Of a stretch of DNA of 64,000 bases, positions 8,373-17,345 are shown piece after piece. Numbering within the stretch: position 1 is the stretch's first letter; each line of letters starts with the position of its first letter. The notes below the pieces were generated by a model. It was given only the letters and a program-made list of their open reading frames with translations, had not been told where the DNA came from and made no database searches. A program made the translations under genes and the position numbers. The stretch spans positions 1-64,000 of the forward strand of contig NZ_CP195119.1 in NCBI RefSeq assembly GCF_052056915.1, in the 5' to 3' direction. The DNA is from MTP4 sp052056915. Its GTDB lineage: Archaea > Halobacteriota > Methanosarcinia > Methanosarcinales > Methanosarcinaceae.

Positions 8373-8837
8373 ATGACAAGTACAATGGAACTCTATCAAC
8401 TGCTTCCAAAGACCAACTGCAAGGAATGTGGGAAAAACTCCTGTATGGCTTTTGCAGCTGCTCTCATGGCCCGCGAGCTCACGCCGGATGACTGCCCTCC
8501 CATGAAAAATGACCCGAAGTATAAGAAGAACTATGAAACCGTAAGCGGCATGTTCTCCACTACCGAAGGTGCGACAGAAACCGGCCTGATCGTGCACGAG
8601 GAGCTTTGCTTTGGCTGCGGAAACTGTGTGGTTGCCTGCCCGGTAAACGTGGCAAACGACCCTCATGGAGTCGGGGCGGGAAAAGCCCCGAAAAGCACCG
8701 ATAAGCTTATCCTGATAATCGAGGATGGGATCGTAAAAGCCCAGAATGTAGACGAGTGCCGTCGCTTCGGGAAAAACAAGATTCTCTGCACTGGCTGTAT
8801 CGTGACCTGCCCGGTAGAGGCAATCGAGTTTGTGTGA
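8373..8837 (+). CDS. fwdG: Fe-S subunit of formylmethanofuran dehydrogenase (FwdG-like)
   Basis: A 154-residue iron-sulfur protein. Residues 10-50 form a (Fe-S)-domain with CKECGKNSCMAFA and a later DDCPP, like the small cluster domain of corrinoid Fe-S proteins. The C-terminal half is a ferredoxin domain with CFGCGNCVVACP and CTGCIVTCP. It is the first gene of a three-gene cluster with fwdB and fwdD and should deliver electrons to the formylmethanofuran dehydrogenase active site. The ATG at 8373 is preferred over a GTG two codons upstream because GGTGAT lies six bases before it. fwdA and fwdC are absent here, as known for one of the fwd loci in Methanosarcina. Confidence 0.75.
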   Translation: MTSTMELYQLLPKTNCKECGKNSCMAFAAALMARELTPDDCPPMKNDPKYKKNYETVSGMFSTTEGATETGLIVHEELCFGCGNCVVACPVNVANDPHGVGAGKAPKSTDKLILIIEDGIVKAQNVDECRRFGKNKILCTGCIVTCPVEAIEFV

Positions 8838-8847
8838 GGTGAAGCTG

Positions 8848-10098
8848 ATGGAAGGGAACTATTATGTATGTACCGGCTGCGGGCTGCTCTGCGACGATAT
8901 TGAGGTTGAGCTTGAGAAAGACTCGGTAAGCAAGGTTTACACAGCTTGCAGGGTAGGGGTAGCCCATATGAAGGAAGGCAGCAGGGAAGCTGTCTCCCGG
9001 GTGGACGGAAAGCCCGCAGAAGAAGCCGCAGCAATCGAAAAGGCTGCAGAGATCCTGAAAAATGCAAAGAACCCCCTCATCTTTGGGCTTGGGACGTCCA
9101 CGAACGAAGCCCAGAAAAAAGCTCTCGAACTTGCAAAAAAACTGAATGCAACCCTGGACGACACCTCATCCTTCTGCCTGGGGCCGGTGGTCGAAGCTCT
9201 CCTACAGGAGAAGTTCAATACCTGCACCCTTGACGATGTGCGGCATAAGGGAGATGTAATGGTCTTCTGGGGCGCAGACCCTTCGGATTCCCACCCGCGC
9301 CACCTTTCAAAATTCTCCTACTTCCCCCGTGGGGAACAGAAGCAGAAGGGCTGGGAAGAAGAGAGGACCGCCATTGCAATTGATATCAGGAAGTCCCATA
9401 CCGCAAAGATCTGCGGGAGCAACTTCTTCCAGATCCCGCCCGGTGGAGATACCGAATTTATAAATGCCCTGATTGACGGGGTTTCCGGGAAACTGCCAAA
9501 GACTTCCTACAAATTCCCCCCGAAAAGGCTCCTGGAACTTTCCAATATGCTGAAAGGCGCGAAGTTCGGGACGATCTTCATGGGCCTGGGCCTGCTCTAT
9601 TCCCTGGATGACCTTGACCCGATAATCCGGCTCGTGGAAGTCCTGAACGAAAAGGCGAAAGGGGAGTTCCACCTGATTCCCATGGTCGGACATTACAACA
9701 TGCGGGGCTTTAACGAGAACCTCTTTGCCGAGACCGGCTACGTGAACTGCGTGAAGTTCGAAAACGGGGAGGCAAAGCACGGGCCCGAATATTCAACTGT
9801 GGAAGCCCTGAAAGCAAAGGCTGTGGACGCAGTCCTTATCATCGGTTCCGACCCCCTGGCAAGTCTGCCCCATTCGATTGTGAAGAACCTGCTCGATATC
9901 CCCATAATTTCAATAGACCCCTGCGAGACCCTTACCTCCAGGAAGGCAAAGGTCCATTTCAGCACGGCAGTTACAGGGGTTGAGTGCGGAGGCAGTGCGA
10001 CCCGGATGGACGGGGTTGAGGTAAAATTCGACCCGATACTTGAGACAAAACGTCCCACGGATGAAGAAATTCTCACAAAAATCATGGAGGCGCTCTGA
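8848..10098 (+). CDS. fwdB: Formylmethanofuran dehydrogenase subunit B
   Basis: A 416-residue catalytic subunit with the molybdopterin oxidoreductase fold. N-terminal YVCTGCGLLCDDI and Cys34 form the [4Fe-4S] ligand set. Cys110 in SSFCLGP sits where the metal-ligating Cys or Sec is found in FwdB/FmdB, so this is the cysteine form. The enzyme reduces CO2 to formylmethanofuran or, in methylotrophic growth, runs in reverse. It binds tungsten or molybdenum; which one cannot be read here. The ATG at 8848 is chosen over an in-frame TTG at 8830 because GAGGTGA lies five bases upstream. Its TGA overlaps the fwdD ATG by one base. Confidence 0.92.
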   Translation: MEGNYYVCTGCGLLCDDIEVELEKDSVSKVYTACRVGVAHMKEGSREAVSRVDGKPAEEAAAIEKAAEILKNAKNPLIFGLGTSTNEAQKKALELAKKLNATLDDTSSFCLGPVVEALLQEKFNTCTLDDVRHKGDVMVFWGADPSDSHPRHLSKFSYFPRGEQKQKGWEEERTAIAIDIRKSHTAKICGSNFFQIPPGGDTEFINALIDGVSGKLPKTSYKFPPKRLLELSNMLKGAKFGTIFMGLGLLYSLDDLDPIIRLVEVLNEKAKGEFHLIPMVGHYNMRGFNENLFAETGYVNCVKFENGEAKHGPEYSTVEALKAKAVDAVLIIGSDPLASLPHSIVKNLLDIPIISIDPCETLTSRKAKVHFSTAVTGVECGGSATRMDGVEVKFDPILETKRPTDEEILTKIMEAL

Positions 10099-10496
10099 TG
10101 GATTTCGGATCTTTCCTGGCAGCCCCTGAAATTAAGGTAAAAATCGTAACCTACAGGGACATTTTCCAGAACAAGGCAATGATCGAGGACCGTTTCGGGG
10201 AAGAGTACAAAAATACTTCTGCCCTCATAAAAATGGACCCCGCAGACCTCAAGCAAATGAGCGTAAAGAAAGGTGCAACGGTTATCGTGAAAAATTCTTT
10301 CGGGAACATCGTGGTCAAAGTCGAAGAATCCGGCTACGAAACCCCCCACAAAGGCATTGCGTATATGCCAAACAGCCCCTGGTCCAACATGCTTGTCTCG
10401 GACGAAACCGGCGGCATGGGCGTCCCGAAGTTCAAGGACATCGAAGCCACGGTCACCTCCGCCAAGGGAGCAAAGGTAACGGACCTTGATTTCTGA
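10098..10496 (+). CDS. fwdD: Formylmethanofuran dehydrogenase subunit D
   Basis: A 132-residue protein matching the molybdopterin-dinucleotide-binding domain that is a separate subunit in Fwd/Fmd enzymes. It has the typical MDPADLKQMSVKKGATVIVKN stretch split here as MDPADLKQM and GATVIVKN, and the later AYMPNSPWSNMLV and TGGMGVPKFK segments. It completes the active-site subunit pair with FwdB. The start codon overlaps the fwdB stop by one base (TGATG), indicating coupled translation. The 3' end, including the stop codon, has been copied into a 28-bp tandem repeat. Confidence 0.9.
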   Translation: MDFGSFLAAPEIKVKIVTYRDIFQNKAMIEDRFGEEYKNTSALIKMDPADLKQMSVKKGATVIVKNSFGNIVVKVEESGYETPHKGIAYMPNSPWSNMLVSDETGGMGVPKFKDIEATVTSAKGAKVTDLDF

Positions 10497-10562
10497 ACAT
10501 TTGATTTCGGACCTCGAGTTCTGAAAATTTGATTTCGGACCTCGAGTTCTGAAAATTTGATT
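10491..10562. repeat. 28-bp tandem repeat duplicating the fwdD 3' end
   Basis: A 28-base unit starting TTCTGAAAATTTGATTTCGG occurs at 10491-10518 and 10519-10546, then partially at 10547-10562. The first unit contains the fwdD stop codon, so the repeat starts inside the gene. No hairpin-plus-T terminator is evident; an AT-rich run follows at 10560-10573. Confidence 0.85.
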
Positions 10563-10680
10563 TGATTTTTTAAAGGGTCCTTACGGCCCCCCAAAAAACG
10601 TTTCCCTGTTTTTTATGGTCCGTATCTGTCTCCCACCTCTGTCTAACTTCCCCCAGAAAAACGAAGCTTGAGATGGAACT

Positions 10681-10980
10681 ATGGATGATGTTAATGATAA
10701 TATGTTTCTGAAATTCACTCCTCTCCTGAAAAACGGAAAAACCCTTTACCGTTTCGAAGCTTTCGAAAACGTCAAGCCTAAATGGGAACTTCCCTGCGAG
10801 TACCTGAGCGGGCTGCATTTTACTGCCTGGGACCGGGTTTTACTGTATTCGGATGGGAGTTTTGTCCGAAAAGTCCTCACAGGCAGCGAGCTTTCCGAAG
10901 AAGAATACCTGGAATTAATGAAGATCGTTGAACTCGGAAAAGCACGGCTGAAGGAAATCCGGACAAAATTTCCTAGATAA
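10681..10980 (+). CDS. Hypothetical protein, 99 aa
   Basis: A short, soluble, charged protein that I do not recognise. It has no cysteine-rich motif, signal peptide or membrane segment apart from mixed hydrophobic stretches around residues 25-60. The C-terminal third (ELSEEEYLELMKIVELGKARLKEI) is predicted helical by eye. It lies on the same strand 184 bases after fwdD. Codon use resembles the neighbouring genes, so it is probably a real gene. Function unknown. Confidence 0.6.
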   Translation: MDDVNDNMFLKFTPLLKNGKTLYRFEAFENVKPKWELPCEYLSGLHFTAWDRVLLYSDGSFVRKVLTGSELSEEEYLELMKIVELGKARLKEIRTKFPR

Positions 10981-11100
10981 GAGAAAAATGGTTTTTCTGA
11001 TCCATAGAAATCCTGTATATAACTGAAAATGACCCCGGTTTTTGTTATAGGATCCAATACTGATTCCAATTCCGCTTATTTGCGCTTTCGTATCGATAAA

Positions 11101-11140
11101 CAGGGTCCTCACCGTTTGCGTAAGCAAACGGCCTTTCCCG
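11101..11140 (+). repeat. Dispersed hairpin repeat, copy A
   Basis: An 8-bp perfect stem, CCGTTTGC and GCAAACGG, with a GTAA loop at 11112-11131. It is flanked by GGTCCTCA on the left and CCTTTCCCGAAATTAATGAA on the right. The same hairpin and flanks recur almost unchanged, in the opposite orientation, at 26862-26915. Confidence 0.85.
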
Positions 11141-11358
11141 AAATTAATGAAAAAAAATTGATTAAAAGAAAAAATTTTCATTATTAGCTTTTCTTTTATT
11201 CAACTCACTTCGCGTTAATGTTCTGAATTTGTTTCTATGATCTTTAATTAATAAATAAATATAATTAGTTGAGGTTTTCTACAAAGTCTTTTTTTCAATT
11301 TTCAATTCTAATTCTTTTACTTTTCAGGTTTTTTATTTTTTTACTCTTTTTAATTTTG

Positions 11359-11392
11359 GAAAGGCCGGTCAGCAAGCTGACCGGTGAGAGCG
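11359..11392 (-). repeat. Dispersed hairpin repeat, copy F, with altered stem
   Basis: A 9-bp perfect stem, CCGGTCAGC and GCTGACCGG, with a two-base loop at 11365-11384. Read on the minus strand, the flanks CTCTCA and CCTTTCC match those of copies A and B, but the inner stem bases differ on both arms so that pairing is preserved. Confidence 0.65.
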
Positions 11393-11419
11393 CCGGTACC
11401 TGAGGAACGGATCAAAAAA

Positions 11420-11564
11420 GGTTCACGGGGATGAGTTACTGCTGGGATTTAAAAAAAGTTTTGTGGGGATAAGTTACTGCTGGGATTTAAAAAAAGTTTT
11501 GTGGGGGTGAGTTACTGCTGGGATTTAAAAAAATGTTTATGGGAATAAGTTATTGACTGGATTA
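11420..11564. repeat. 38-bp tandem repeat, three and a half copies
   Basis: Units starting at 11420, 11458, 11496 and 11535 share GTTTTGTGGGGATAAGTTAC followed by TGCTGGGATTTAAAAAAA. The fourth unit is incomplete and diverged. Non-coding on both strands. Confidence 0.9.
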
Positions 11565-11906
11565 CTTTTGCTTTTGGGTACTTTACTGGAAGGACTTTCA
11601 TGTCACTTCAAGTTTTAAATTTTTTAATTTTGTTGGTTCTCGCAGGCACGCATTTCAATAATATTCAAAAATGTTATCATTCAATCTTCCTAAACTAATT
11701 TAAAAAAAAGTTATTTATTGATATATGAAGAATTTGCATGGGGATATTAAGTTCGATTAAAGTTCGATTAAAGTTCGTTCTGGCATGGGGAAAATCGGTT
11801 TCGATTAGATGACATTTTACTATGGGGATAGTAAGTTCTGTTTAAGGTCGTTTTGATATCGGGTTATTAAGGTTGGGTTGAGGTCATTTGATAGGGGGCA
11901 TCAGAT

Positions 11907-12668
11907 ATGGGAGCGGGGCATAAAGCCGTTTATGTGACTGCGTTAGCTTTCCTGTTTTTTCTTCTGTTTGCGGGGGAGGGGGCTGTGCTGGCAGCCCAGG
12001 TCGAGGTGGAAGGGGAGCTTCCCGGGGAGGTTGAGGAAAAGGAGGTTATAAGCAGCGTCATTACGATTAGCAATATTCCCGCTGCTGCGGATTTCATTAC
12101 TTTTGATACGGACCTGGTGAAATACGGGGACCGGCCGATCTACAATTTTACCGGGCTGGAGCTTCAGAGCAATAAGAGCCGTTTTGAGCTTCCGGTTGAG
12201 GATAGCGGGGAGAAAATCGTTGTCCAGTTGAATGGGAGGGTTCCGGAAATCAGGGAAGTTAAACAGTGCGACGAGCTTACCCTGATAAAATACGACCCAA
12301 AGCTGACAGGGTATGCTTACTACAGGATCAGGTTGACCGATGAGGACGGAAACCCCCTGGGGGAGAGCGATACCCGCACGTTTACGATAATGGCTACCGA
12401 GATCGAAGAGTTCAGGGGGAAAATGACGCTTTTGGACGACTCTTTTTTCAGCGTATACCTGCAGGACATGTTCGATAAGGGGCTTGTGACCGAGGCAAAC
12501 GAAATCGCGGACCATGTGATCGAAGAAGAGGAAAAGGAAAGGAAAGAGAAAGAAGAAGAGGAAAGCCCCTTTAGCCTGGGCTATGTGCTTGGAGGGATTG
12601 CCCTGCTGGCCCTGGGCTTTATCCTGGGGATCAGGTTCGGCGGATCTGAAGAGGAGGAAGAGGAATGA
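11907..12668 (+). CDS. Exported, C-terminally anchored acidic protein of the tubulin-like operon
   Basis: A 253-residue protein. Residues 1-29 form a signal peptide or N-terminal membrane segment with a hydrophobic core (VTALAFLFFLLFAGEGAVLA). The middle, about 30-185, is beta-rich and acidic and was not recognised. A charged Glu/Lys stretch (about 200-220) precedes a second hydrophobic segment (YVLGGIALLALGFILGI, about 225-243) and a terminal run of glutamates. The topology suggests an extracellular domain held by a C-terminal membrane helix. Its last codons overlap the tubulin-like gene by four bases (ATGA), making it the first gene of a coupled four-gene operon. Function unknown. Confidence 0.7.
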   Translation: MGAGHKAVYVTALAFLFFLLFAGEGAVLAAQVEVEGELPGEVEEKEVISSVITISNIPAAADFITFDTDLVKYGDRPIYNFTGLELQSNKSRFELPVEDSGEKIVVQLNGRVPEIREVKQCDELTLIKYDPKLTGYAYYRIRLTDEDGNPLGESDTRTFTIMATEIEEFRGKMTLLDDSFFSVYLQDMFDKGLVTEANEIADHVIEEEEKERKEKEEEESPFSLGYVLGGIALLALGFILGIRFGGSEEEEEE

Positions 12669-15600
12669 ACGGAAGGGAAAGTAGCTATTCTACACTGCAG
12701 CTTCCCACGGACCTTACCATTGTTGGGATCGGGGGCTGTGGGAAACGCCTTTGCGGGGAGATCTGCAGGCACGAATGGATCCTTGGCAATTACCTTGCTT
12801 CAGGAAAAAGGCTCAGGATCTATACCATGGATACGGATGCCAACGAGAAAGTGGAAGATGAGGTCCAGAGAAGCGAGTTTCGGGCAGGGATCCAGGAAAT
12901 GGGGGCCAGGGGGAATATAGAATACAATTACTATTACCTCCCTTCCCTGGCAAACATAAACCAGGTCTCGGACCTGGCAAGCCAGGAGGTCGCAACCAAG
13001 ATCAAGGAAAGGAAATCGGACCCCGCCGTAAGTACCTGGTGGCTGAACGATCCGGGGGCAGAGGGGCTGAGTTTTGAGGAGCTCAGGACAATCGACCCCT
13101 TTTTGATTGACGATTTCGGAGGGGGAGTGCACCGGAGAAGGGCGATTTCAAAGGCGATCTTCTACAAGGTCCTGAGCCAGGGGCAGGCAAGCGGCTTTCC
13201 GACCTTTCCGAGTACCGGGACAACGGCAATTATTGTCGGGCTCGGAGGAGGGACCGGGGCAGGGATGTTCATTGACCTTGCGCGGTATATCCGGGCTCTA
13301 CGGGGGGAGGCTACCCAGATCTGGCTTTTTGCGGTGATTCCCACCACAAAAGAAGGGGAAATGGAACAGTTAAACGCCGCAATTGCGCTTACCGAACTCG
13401 AATACCTGAACATTAACGAGAGGCTTTTCAACTATGTGGTGCTCAGTTCCCTGGGCCCGACGGGCTATAAAAAGGGGGAAGAGGCCAGGGTAGAGGTGCA
13501 TGAGTTCGATTCAATGTTCCCCCACATCCTGACGAATTTCTTCCATATCGAAAAAGGGGATATCAACCTAAGCGATTCGAAACGCCTGTATTCCTCGTTT
13601 ATTTTTGCAGATGCCCATGTAATCCAGTACCCCGTCGAAGAGCTGAAAACCCTGAAAAAACAGTATGAGGAAATCATCCTGGAACTCGAAAAAATCAGCG
13701 GGGCAAGGAAAGAAATCAACAGGGCCGTAAAAGCCCTGCTGGACAGCTCCGGGATGTTCAGGGAACTGCCTCCTACCCGGACAGATTCCGAGTTTATTAA
13801 AAAGGAATACACAAACGCCGAGAAAGTCTGGAAAAACGAAATCGGAAAACTCCTTAACTACCAGACCCCCGGAGCCGTGGAGTTTTTCATACGCAACAAC
13901 ATCTCGGCAGACGCCGGGATTGAAAACATAAGCAGCTATGAGGACCTGCTGGACTTCATCTCCAGGGTGAAAAGCTTTAGCGGCAGCGTAAAGGAAGACG
14001 AGTTGAAGGACGAAAATGACAAGAAGCTCTTTCGCCTGATTCCCGAGACCCTGCAGGGGATCGAAGATACTGCAAGGCTCTTCAAGCGGGTCGCGGGCAT
14101 TGAGGAGGAAGCTGCAAGAGCCGTGCTTATAAATGTCCTGAAAGGCAAACAGGAACTTGTGGCTTCTGTTGACCGGCTCAACGCTAAAACCAGGGTACTC
14201 AAGGAAGAAAGCCTTGGAACAAAAGCCGAAATCGAAAGCAAACAGGTTGAAAAGGATTATCTGGAACAGGTGAATTCCCGGGTCGAAAAAGAAGTAGATA
14301 AGGCCTTAAGCGATAACGACCGGGACATTGAACAGTACTTTTCCCGGAAGAAGAAGCTGGATAACATCCGGGACCATGAGAAGCGGTTGAAATCGGAAAT
14401 TGACATCTTCATCAGCAATTTCGGGGCAGGAAACTTCAAAAGCACGGATAAGGAGACCTGGCTGACCCTGACCGGGGTCCCGGAACTCCAGAGAGAAATT
14501 ACTGCCATGTCCCATGAGCTTGAAATAGACCTCCAGGCCCTTTCCAAGCTCGTGGAATCGATTTCTCTCTACTACTATTACGATTACAGGATTACCCGGA
14601 TCGAAAAAGGGGGCTTTAAGGAGAAACTGGTCGGGGCCGTAAAGGGGAATAAAAAGAAGCTTCTCAGGAGGTTTGAAGCCCAGAAACGGAGCATGGAGGA
14701 TTATATCAAGAGCTCGGGAAGGGAATATGTCCAGGTAAACCCTCCTTTCGAGATTTATGTTCCTGAAAATTTCCTGAGTGAAAGCCAGAACAAAAAGGCC
14801 GAGGAACTTAAAACCGGGATCATGGACTCCCTCTTTTTCGACCTGAACAGGAAAGCCGCCGATCTTGAGGAAATCGACCGGGCGTTTAAGTCGGGAGACA
14901 GGCCGAAATTGAGGAGCCTCCTGAGAGAGGTCCTGACCCGCTACTACCTGCAGAGGGAAGACTATTCAGGGAAACTGGAACGGATCGAGACGGAGTTTCG
15001 GGAGCTTGAAGGAAAGCTCGAGGCTCAGAATTTCCTTTCCGATTTCCTCGGGAAAACCGAGGTCCTTACTGAGGAAACCCTTGTTTACAGGAGGGACCTT
15101 TCCAGGGAATACGATAAATTTTACGAGCATTTCACAAAACTCAGTGATGTCAGGACTTCGGGGAGCAAAGCTGGCAGCAAGACCCTGAGCAGCCTTTACA
15201 TGACAAAGTTCGGGGATATCAACCCCAAAATCCTCTCCCTTATCGACGAGAGTTCCGATATGAGGGACCTTGACTGGGACGAGAGCGGGAAACGCGAACT
15301 TGACAAACTCATCGGGGAAATCCAGGTAACTTACAAAAACCTGATAGAAAGTTACAAGCTCGGGATCCATAACCTGATGATCCCTATCAGCACCACCGAA
15401 CGCTGGAATTTCGGAAAAGCCGCCCTGGTGGTTTCTTCGCGCTCCTCCTACATTTCAAGCCGGATTGCAAGCGAACCCATAGCTGACGGGATAAAAGAAG
15501 AAATAAACGGGGTCCTGGCACTCAGCAACAGCAATGATGCCAAGCTTGCCACCCACAACCACACAAAGCCCTGGGACATTGCCCTGACCTTCTTTTCAGC

Positions 15601-15883
15601 CACGGGTTTCCTGGACAATATCTCGCCCCTGACCGCCGGGGGAGGCTTCTGGGAGGTGTATGAAAATAAGAAGGATAACCTGCTTCACCATGTGCTCAAA
15701 CTCCATGAAGGAAAATACGTAACCCGAAAAGCCCTGCTCGACCTGAAGGAAGCCGGGGAACTGGCAAACCTGGAAAAGAAAGGGGTAAACGTCGGGGCAA
15801 GGGTCAATGAACTGTACGAAGAAAAAAGCTTGAGAGAGGCTTTGAAAAATGAGGATACACAGCAGCCTGAAACTCCTCTATGA
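12665..15883 (+). CDS. Large tubulin/FtsZ-like GTPase with long coiled-coil region
   Basis: A 1072-residue protein. Residues 18-27 (TIVGIGGCGK) resemble the first nucleotide loop of FtsZ/tubulin, MDTDAN (55-60) resembles the following strand, and GGGTGAG at 194-200 is the tubulin signature loop. Residues from about 330 to 880 are rich in Lys, Glu and Leu with heptad-like spacing and probably form coiled coil. The C-terminal part (about 900-1050), with LMIPISTTERWNFGKAAL and an Ala/Gly-rich TAGGGFWEVYENK segment, may complete the fold. It is far longer than FtsZ or CetZ (about 350-400 residues) and fits a divergent 'tubulin-like' class. It overlaps both neighbours (4 and 35 bases). A cytoskeletal or conflict role is possible; neither is shown. 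Confidence 0.75.
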   Translation: MNGRESSYSTLQLPTDLTIVGIGGCGKRLCGEICRHEWILGNYLASGKRLRIYTMDTDANEKVEDEVQRSEFRAGIQEMGARGNIEYNYYYLPSLANINQVSDLASQEVATKIKERKSDPAVSTWWLNDPGAEGLSFEELRTIDPFLIDDFGGGVHRRRAISKAIFYKVLSQGQASGFPTFPSTGTTAIIVGLGGGTGAGMFIDLARYIRALRGEATQIWLFAVIPTTKEGEMEQLNAAIALTELEYLNINERLFNYVVLSSLGPTGYKKGEEARVEVHEFDSMFPHILTNFFHIEKGDINLSDSKRLYSSFIFADAHVIQYPVEELKTLKKQYEEIILELEKISGARKEINRAVKALLDSSGMFRELPPTRTDSEFIKKEYTNAEKVWKNEIGKLLNYQTPGAVEFFIRNNISADAGIENISSYEDLLDFISRVKSFSGSVKEDELKDENDKKLFRLIPETLQGIEDTARLFKRVAGIEEEAARAVLINVLKGKQELVASVDRLNAKTRVLKEESLGTKAEIESKQVEKDYLEQVNSRVEKEVDKALSDNDRDIEQYFSRKKKLDNIRDHEKRLKSEIDIFISNFGAGNFKSTDKETWLTLTGVPELQREITAMSHELEIDLQALSKLVESISLYYYYDYRITRIEKGGFKEKLVGAVKGNKKKLLRRFEAQKRSMEDYIKSSGREYVQVNPPFEIYVPENFLSESQNKKAEELKTGIMDSLFFDLNRKAADLEEIDRAFKSGDRPKLRSLLREVLTRYYLQREDYSGKLERIETEFRELEGKLEAQNFLSDFLGKTEVLTEETLVYRRDLSREYDKFYEHFTKLSDVRTSGSKAGSKTLSSLYMTKFGDINPKILSLIDESSDMRDLDWDESGKRELDKLIGEIQVTYKNLIESYKLGIHNLMIPISTTERWNFGKAALVVSSRSSYISSRIASEPIADGIKEEINGVLALSNSNDAKLATHNHTKPWDIALTFFSATGFLDNISPLTAGGGFWEVYENKKDNLLHHVLKLHEGKYVTRKALLDLKEAGELANLEKKGVNVGARVNELYEEKSLREALKNEDTQQPETPL

Positions 15884-17345
15884 ACTTCCGGCAGTAGGGC
15901 TGGTCCTGCTTTTATCTTTCCTTTTTTTATGGTTTGCAGGGACATTAGCTTTCTCCCAGGTTTCCTGGCCAGGAGCTTTTTTGCTGAGTTTCTTTCCGGC
16001 ATTCTTCGTTGCAAGCGCTTCAGGGATGTTTTTCCACGAACAGTCAAGAAAAGGGGGTTTCTTTTTAATTGCGGTCTTTTTGCCTTTCCTGTATTTTCTT
16101 TCTTTTGACCTGGGGGTCTTGAAGGCAAACGGGCTGCTCCTGGGCCTCCTGGCCGGGGGACTTCTGGACTGGCAGGCCCTTCACAATAACAGGTTCAACC
16201 TGCTTACGGGCTATGCAAGGGCAGGGGCGAGGCTCTTTTTTTTTGGCCTGGGCGTCTACATCCTTGTCCTTGCCCTGGAACTCATATACCCGTTTTCAGG
16301 TGAAGGGCTGGGGCGTTTCCTTGAAAGCGGGTCTGAAAGACCCCTGGACCTGGGGCTGGCCTTGCTGGTGGTGCTTTCCCTGTACCAGTTGACAGGGCTT
16401 ATCCGGGACGTCCGGATTTCCGATGTCTTCATATACGGGCCTTCAAGGTCGGGAAAGACCTTCCTCCTGCTCGCCCTGTACAACCATTTCGTGAACTTTT
16501 ACGCAGGCACGCACAGGGAAATCATCCTTTCCTATGACACGCAGGGGAAGCTCTCGAAAGCAAACGAGGACCGGCTGAGAATCGAGTCTATGCTTGCGGA
16601 AATCGAAGCCGGGAACATGCCAAAGAGCACCAGCCGCGCGGATATGGCAATGTATGTGCTGTCCGGGAAAAAAGGGGCAATCCCCATAGAATTTTCTTTC
16701 ATCGATTACAGTGGGGAGTATACCGATGACCTGGACCCTGAGAATTACTCCCTGGCTGTCAATAAGCTCGATGAAAAACTGGAACGTTTCAATATAAACA
16801 CCATCTACAGGCGGATCGGGACTATCAGCTTCCTGGAACAGCTGAAAAAAGACTACGCAAAGGAGCTCCAGGGAGAATTTCACGACCTGATCCTGGCCTC
16901 CATATATAAAAAAATGGAAACTGCCGGGAAAATCATTTTCCTCGTGGACGGGGACTACCTCCTGGACTACCACCTGGAAGGGAGAATGGAATTAACCCGC
17001 CTCTTCGGGCTTTATTCCCGGCTTATGGACCTCCTGGGAAGCGACAAGTCCTACGCCCTAGTGGTAACAAAAATCGATAAGTTCAAAGACCTGTCCGAAA
17101 TTCCGGAAGAGTCGGCAGAAGCCCGGGAAATCGAAGAGGAAATCTACAAACTCCTGAGCAAAACCGATACCTTCAGGGAAATCCTCCACAGGGCCCGGAA
17201 AGTCCCTATCTACTTTTACACCGTAAGCGTGGACGCAACGCTCACCCCCCAGTTTTCAAAAGAGGGGAAAATGATCGAAGAACAGCAGAGAATTACCCAG
17301 ATTTTCCCATGGAGGGTCGGTGAAATTGCGAAATTCGGCTTCTGA
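15849..17345 (+). CDS. Membrane-anchored P-loop GTPase of the tubulin-like operon
   Basis: A 498-residue protein. The first 185 residues contain about six hydrophobic segments. A soluble nucleotide-binding domain follows with Walker A GPSRSGKT (197-204), a DYSGE motif (286-290) that fits the G3 DxxG, and TKID (407-410) that fits the G4 (N/T)KxD specificity motif. These together indicate a TRAFAC-type GTPase on the cytoplasmic face. The start lies inside the end of the tubulin-like gene (35-base overlap) with GAGAGAGG upstream; the gene also overlaps the next one by 26 bases. It might recruit or regulate the tubulin-like protein at the membrane, which is inference from gene order only. Confidence 0.75.
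   Translation: MRIHSSLKLLYELPAVGLVLLLSFLFLWFAGTLAFSQVSWPGAFLLSFFPAFFVASASGMFFHEQSRKGGFFLIAVFLPFLYFLSFDLGVLKANGLLLGLLAGGLLDWQALHNNRFNLLTGYARAGARLFFFGLGVYILVLALELIYPFSGEGLGRFLESGSERPLDLGLALLVVLSLYQLTGLIRDVRISDVFIYGPSRSGKTFLLLALYNHFVNFYAGTHREIILSYDTQGKLSKANEDRLRIESMLAEIEAGNMPKSTSRADMAMYVLSGKKGAIPIEFSFIDYSGEYTDDLDPENYSLAVNKLDEKLERFNINTIYRRIGTISFLEQLKKDYAKELQGEFHDLILASIYKKMETAGKIIFLVDGDYLLDYHLEGRMELTRLFGLYSRLMDLLGSDKSYALVVTKIDKFKDLSEIPEESAEAREIEEEIYKLLSKTDTFREILHRARKVPIYFYTVSVDATLTPQFSKEGKMIEEQQRITQIFPWRVGEIAKFGF

Larger units (their letters stand above)
10981..11906. other. Long AT-rich intergenic region with hairpins and repeats
   Basis: About 0.9 kb without a credible gene. It contains two members of the dispersed hairpin family (11112-11131 and 11365-11384), a 38-bp tandem repeat (11420-11564), and three short GTTCGATTAAA-like copies near 11750-11780. 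The final 100 bases probably carry the promoter of the tubulin-like operon, but no clear TATA element stands out. Confidence 0.5.

Noticed and set aside
8232..8666. 144-codon minus-strand frame with SIGHK/SIGQK repeats
   Set aside because: The repeat part is the complement of the 15-bp fwd leader repeat and the rest is opposite fwdG.
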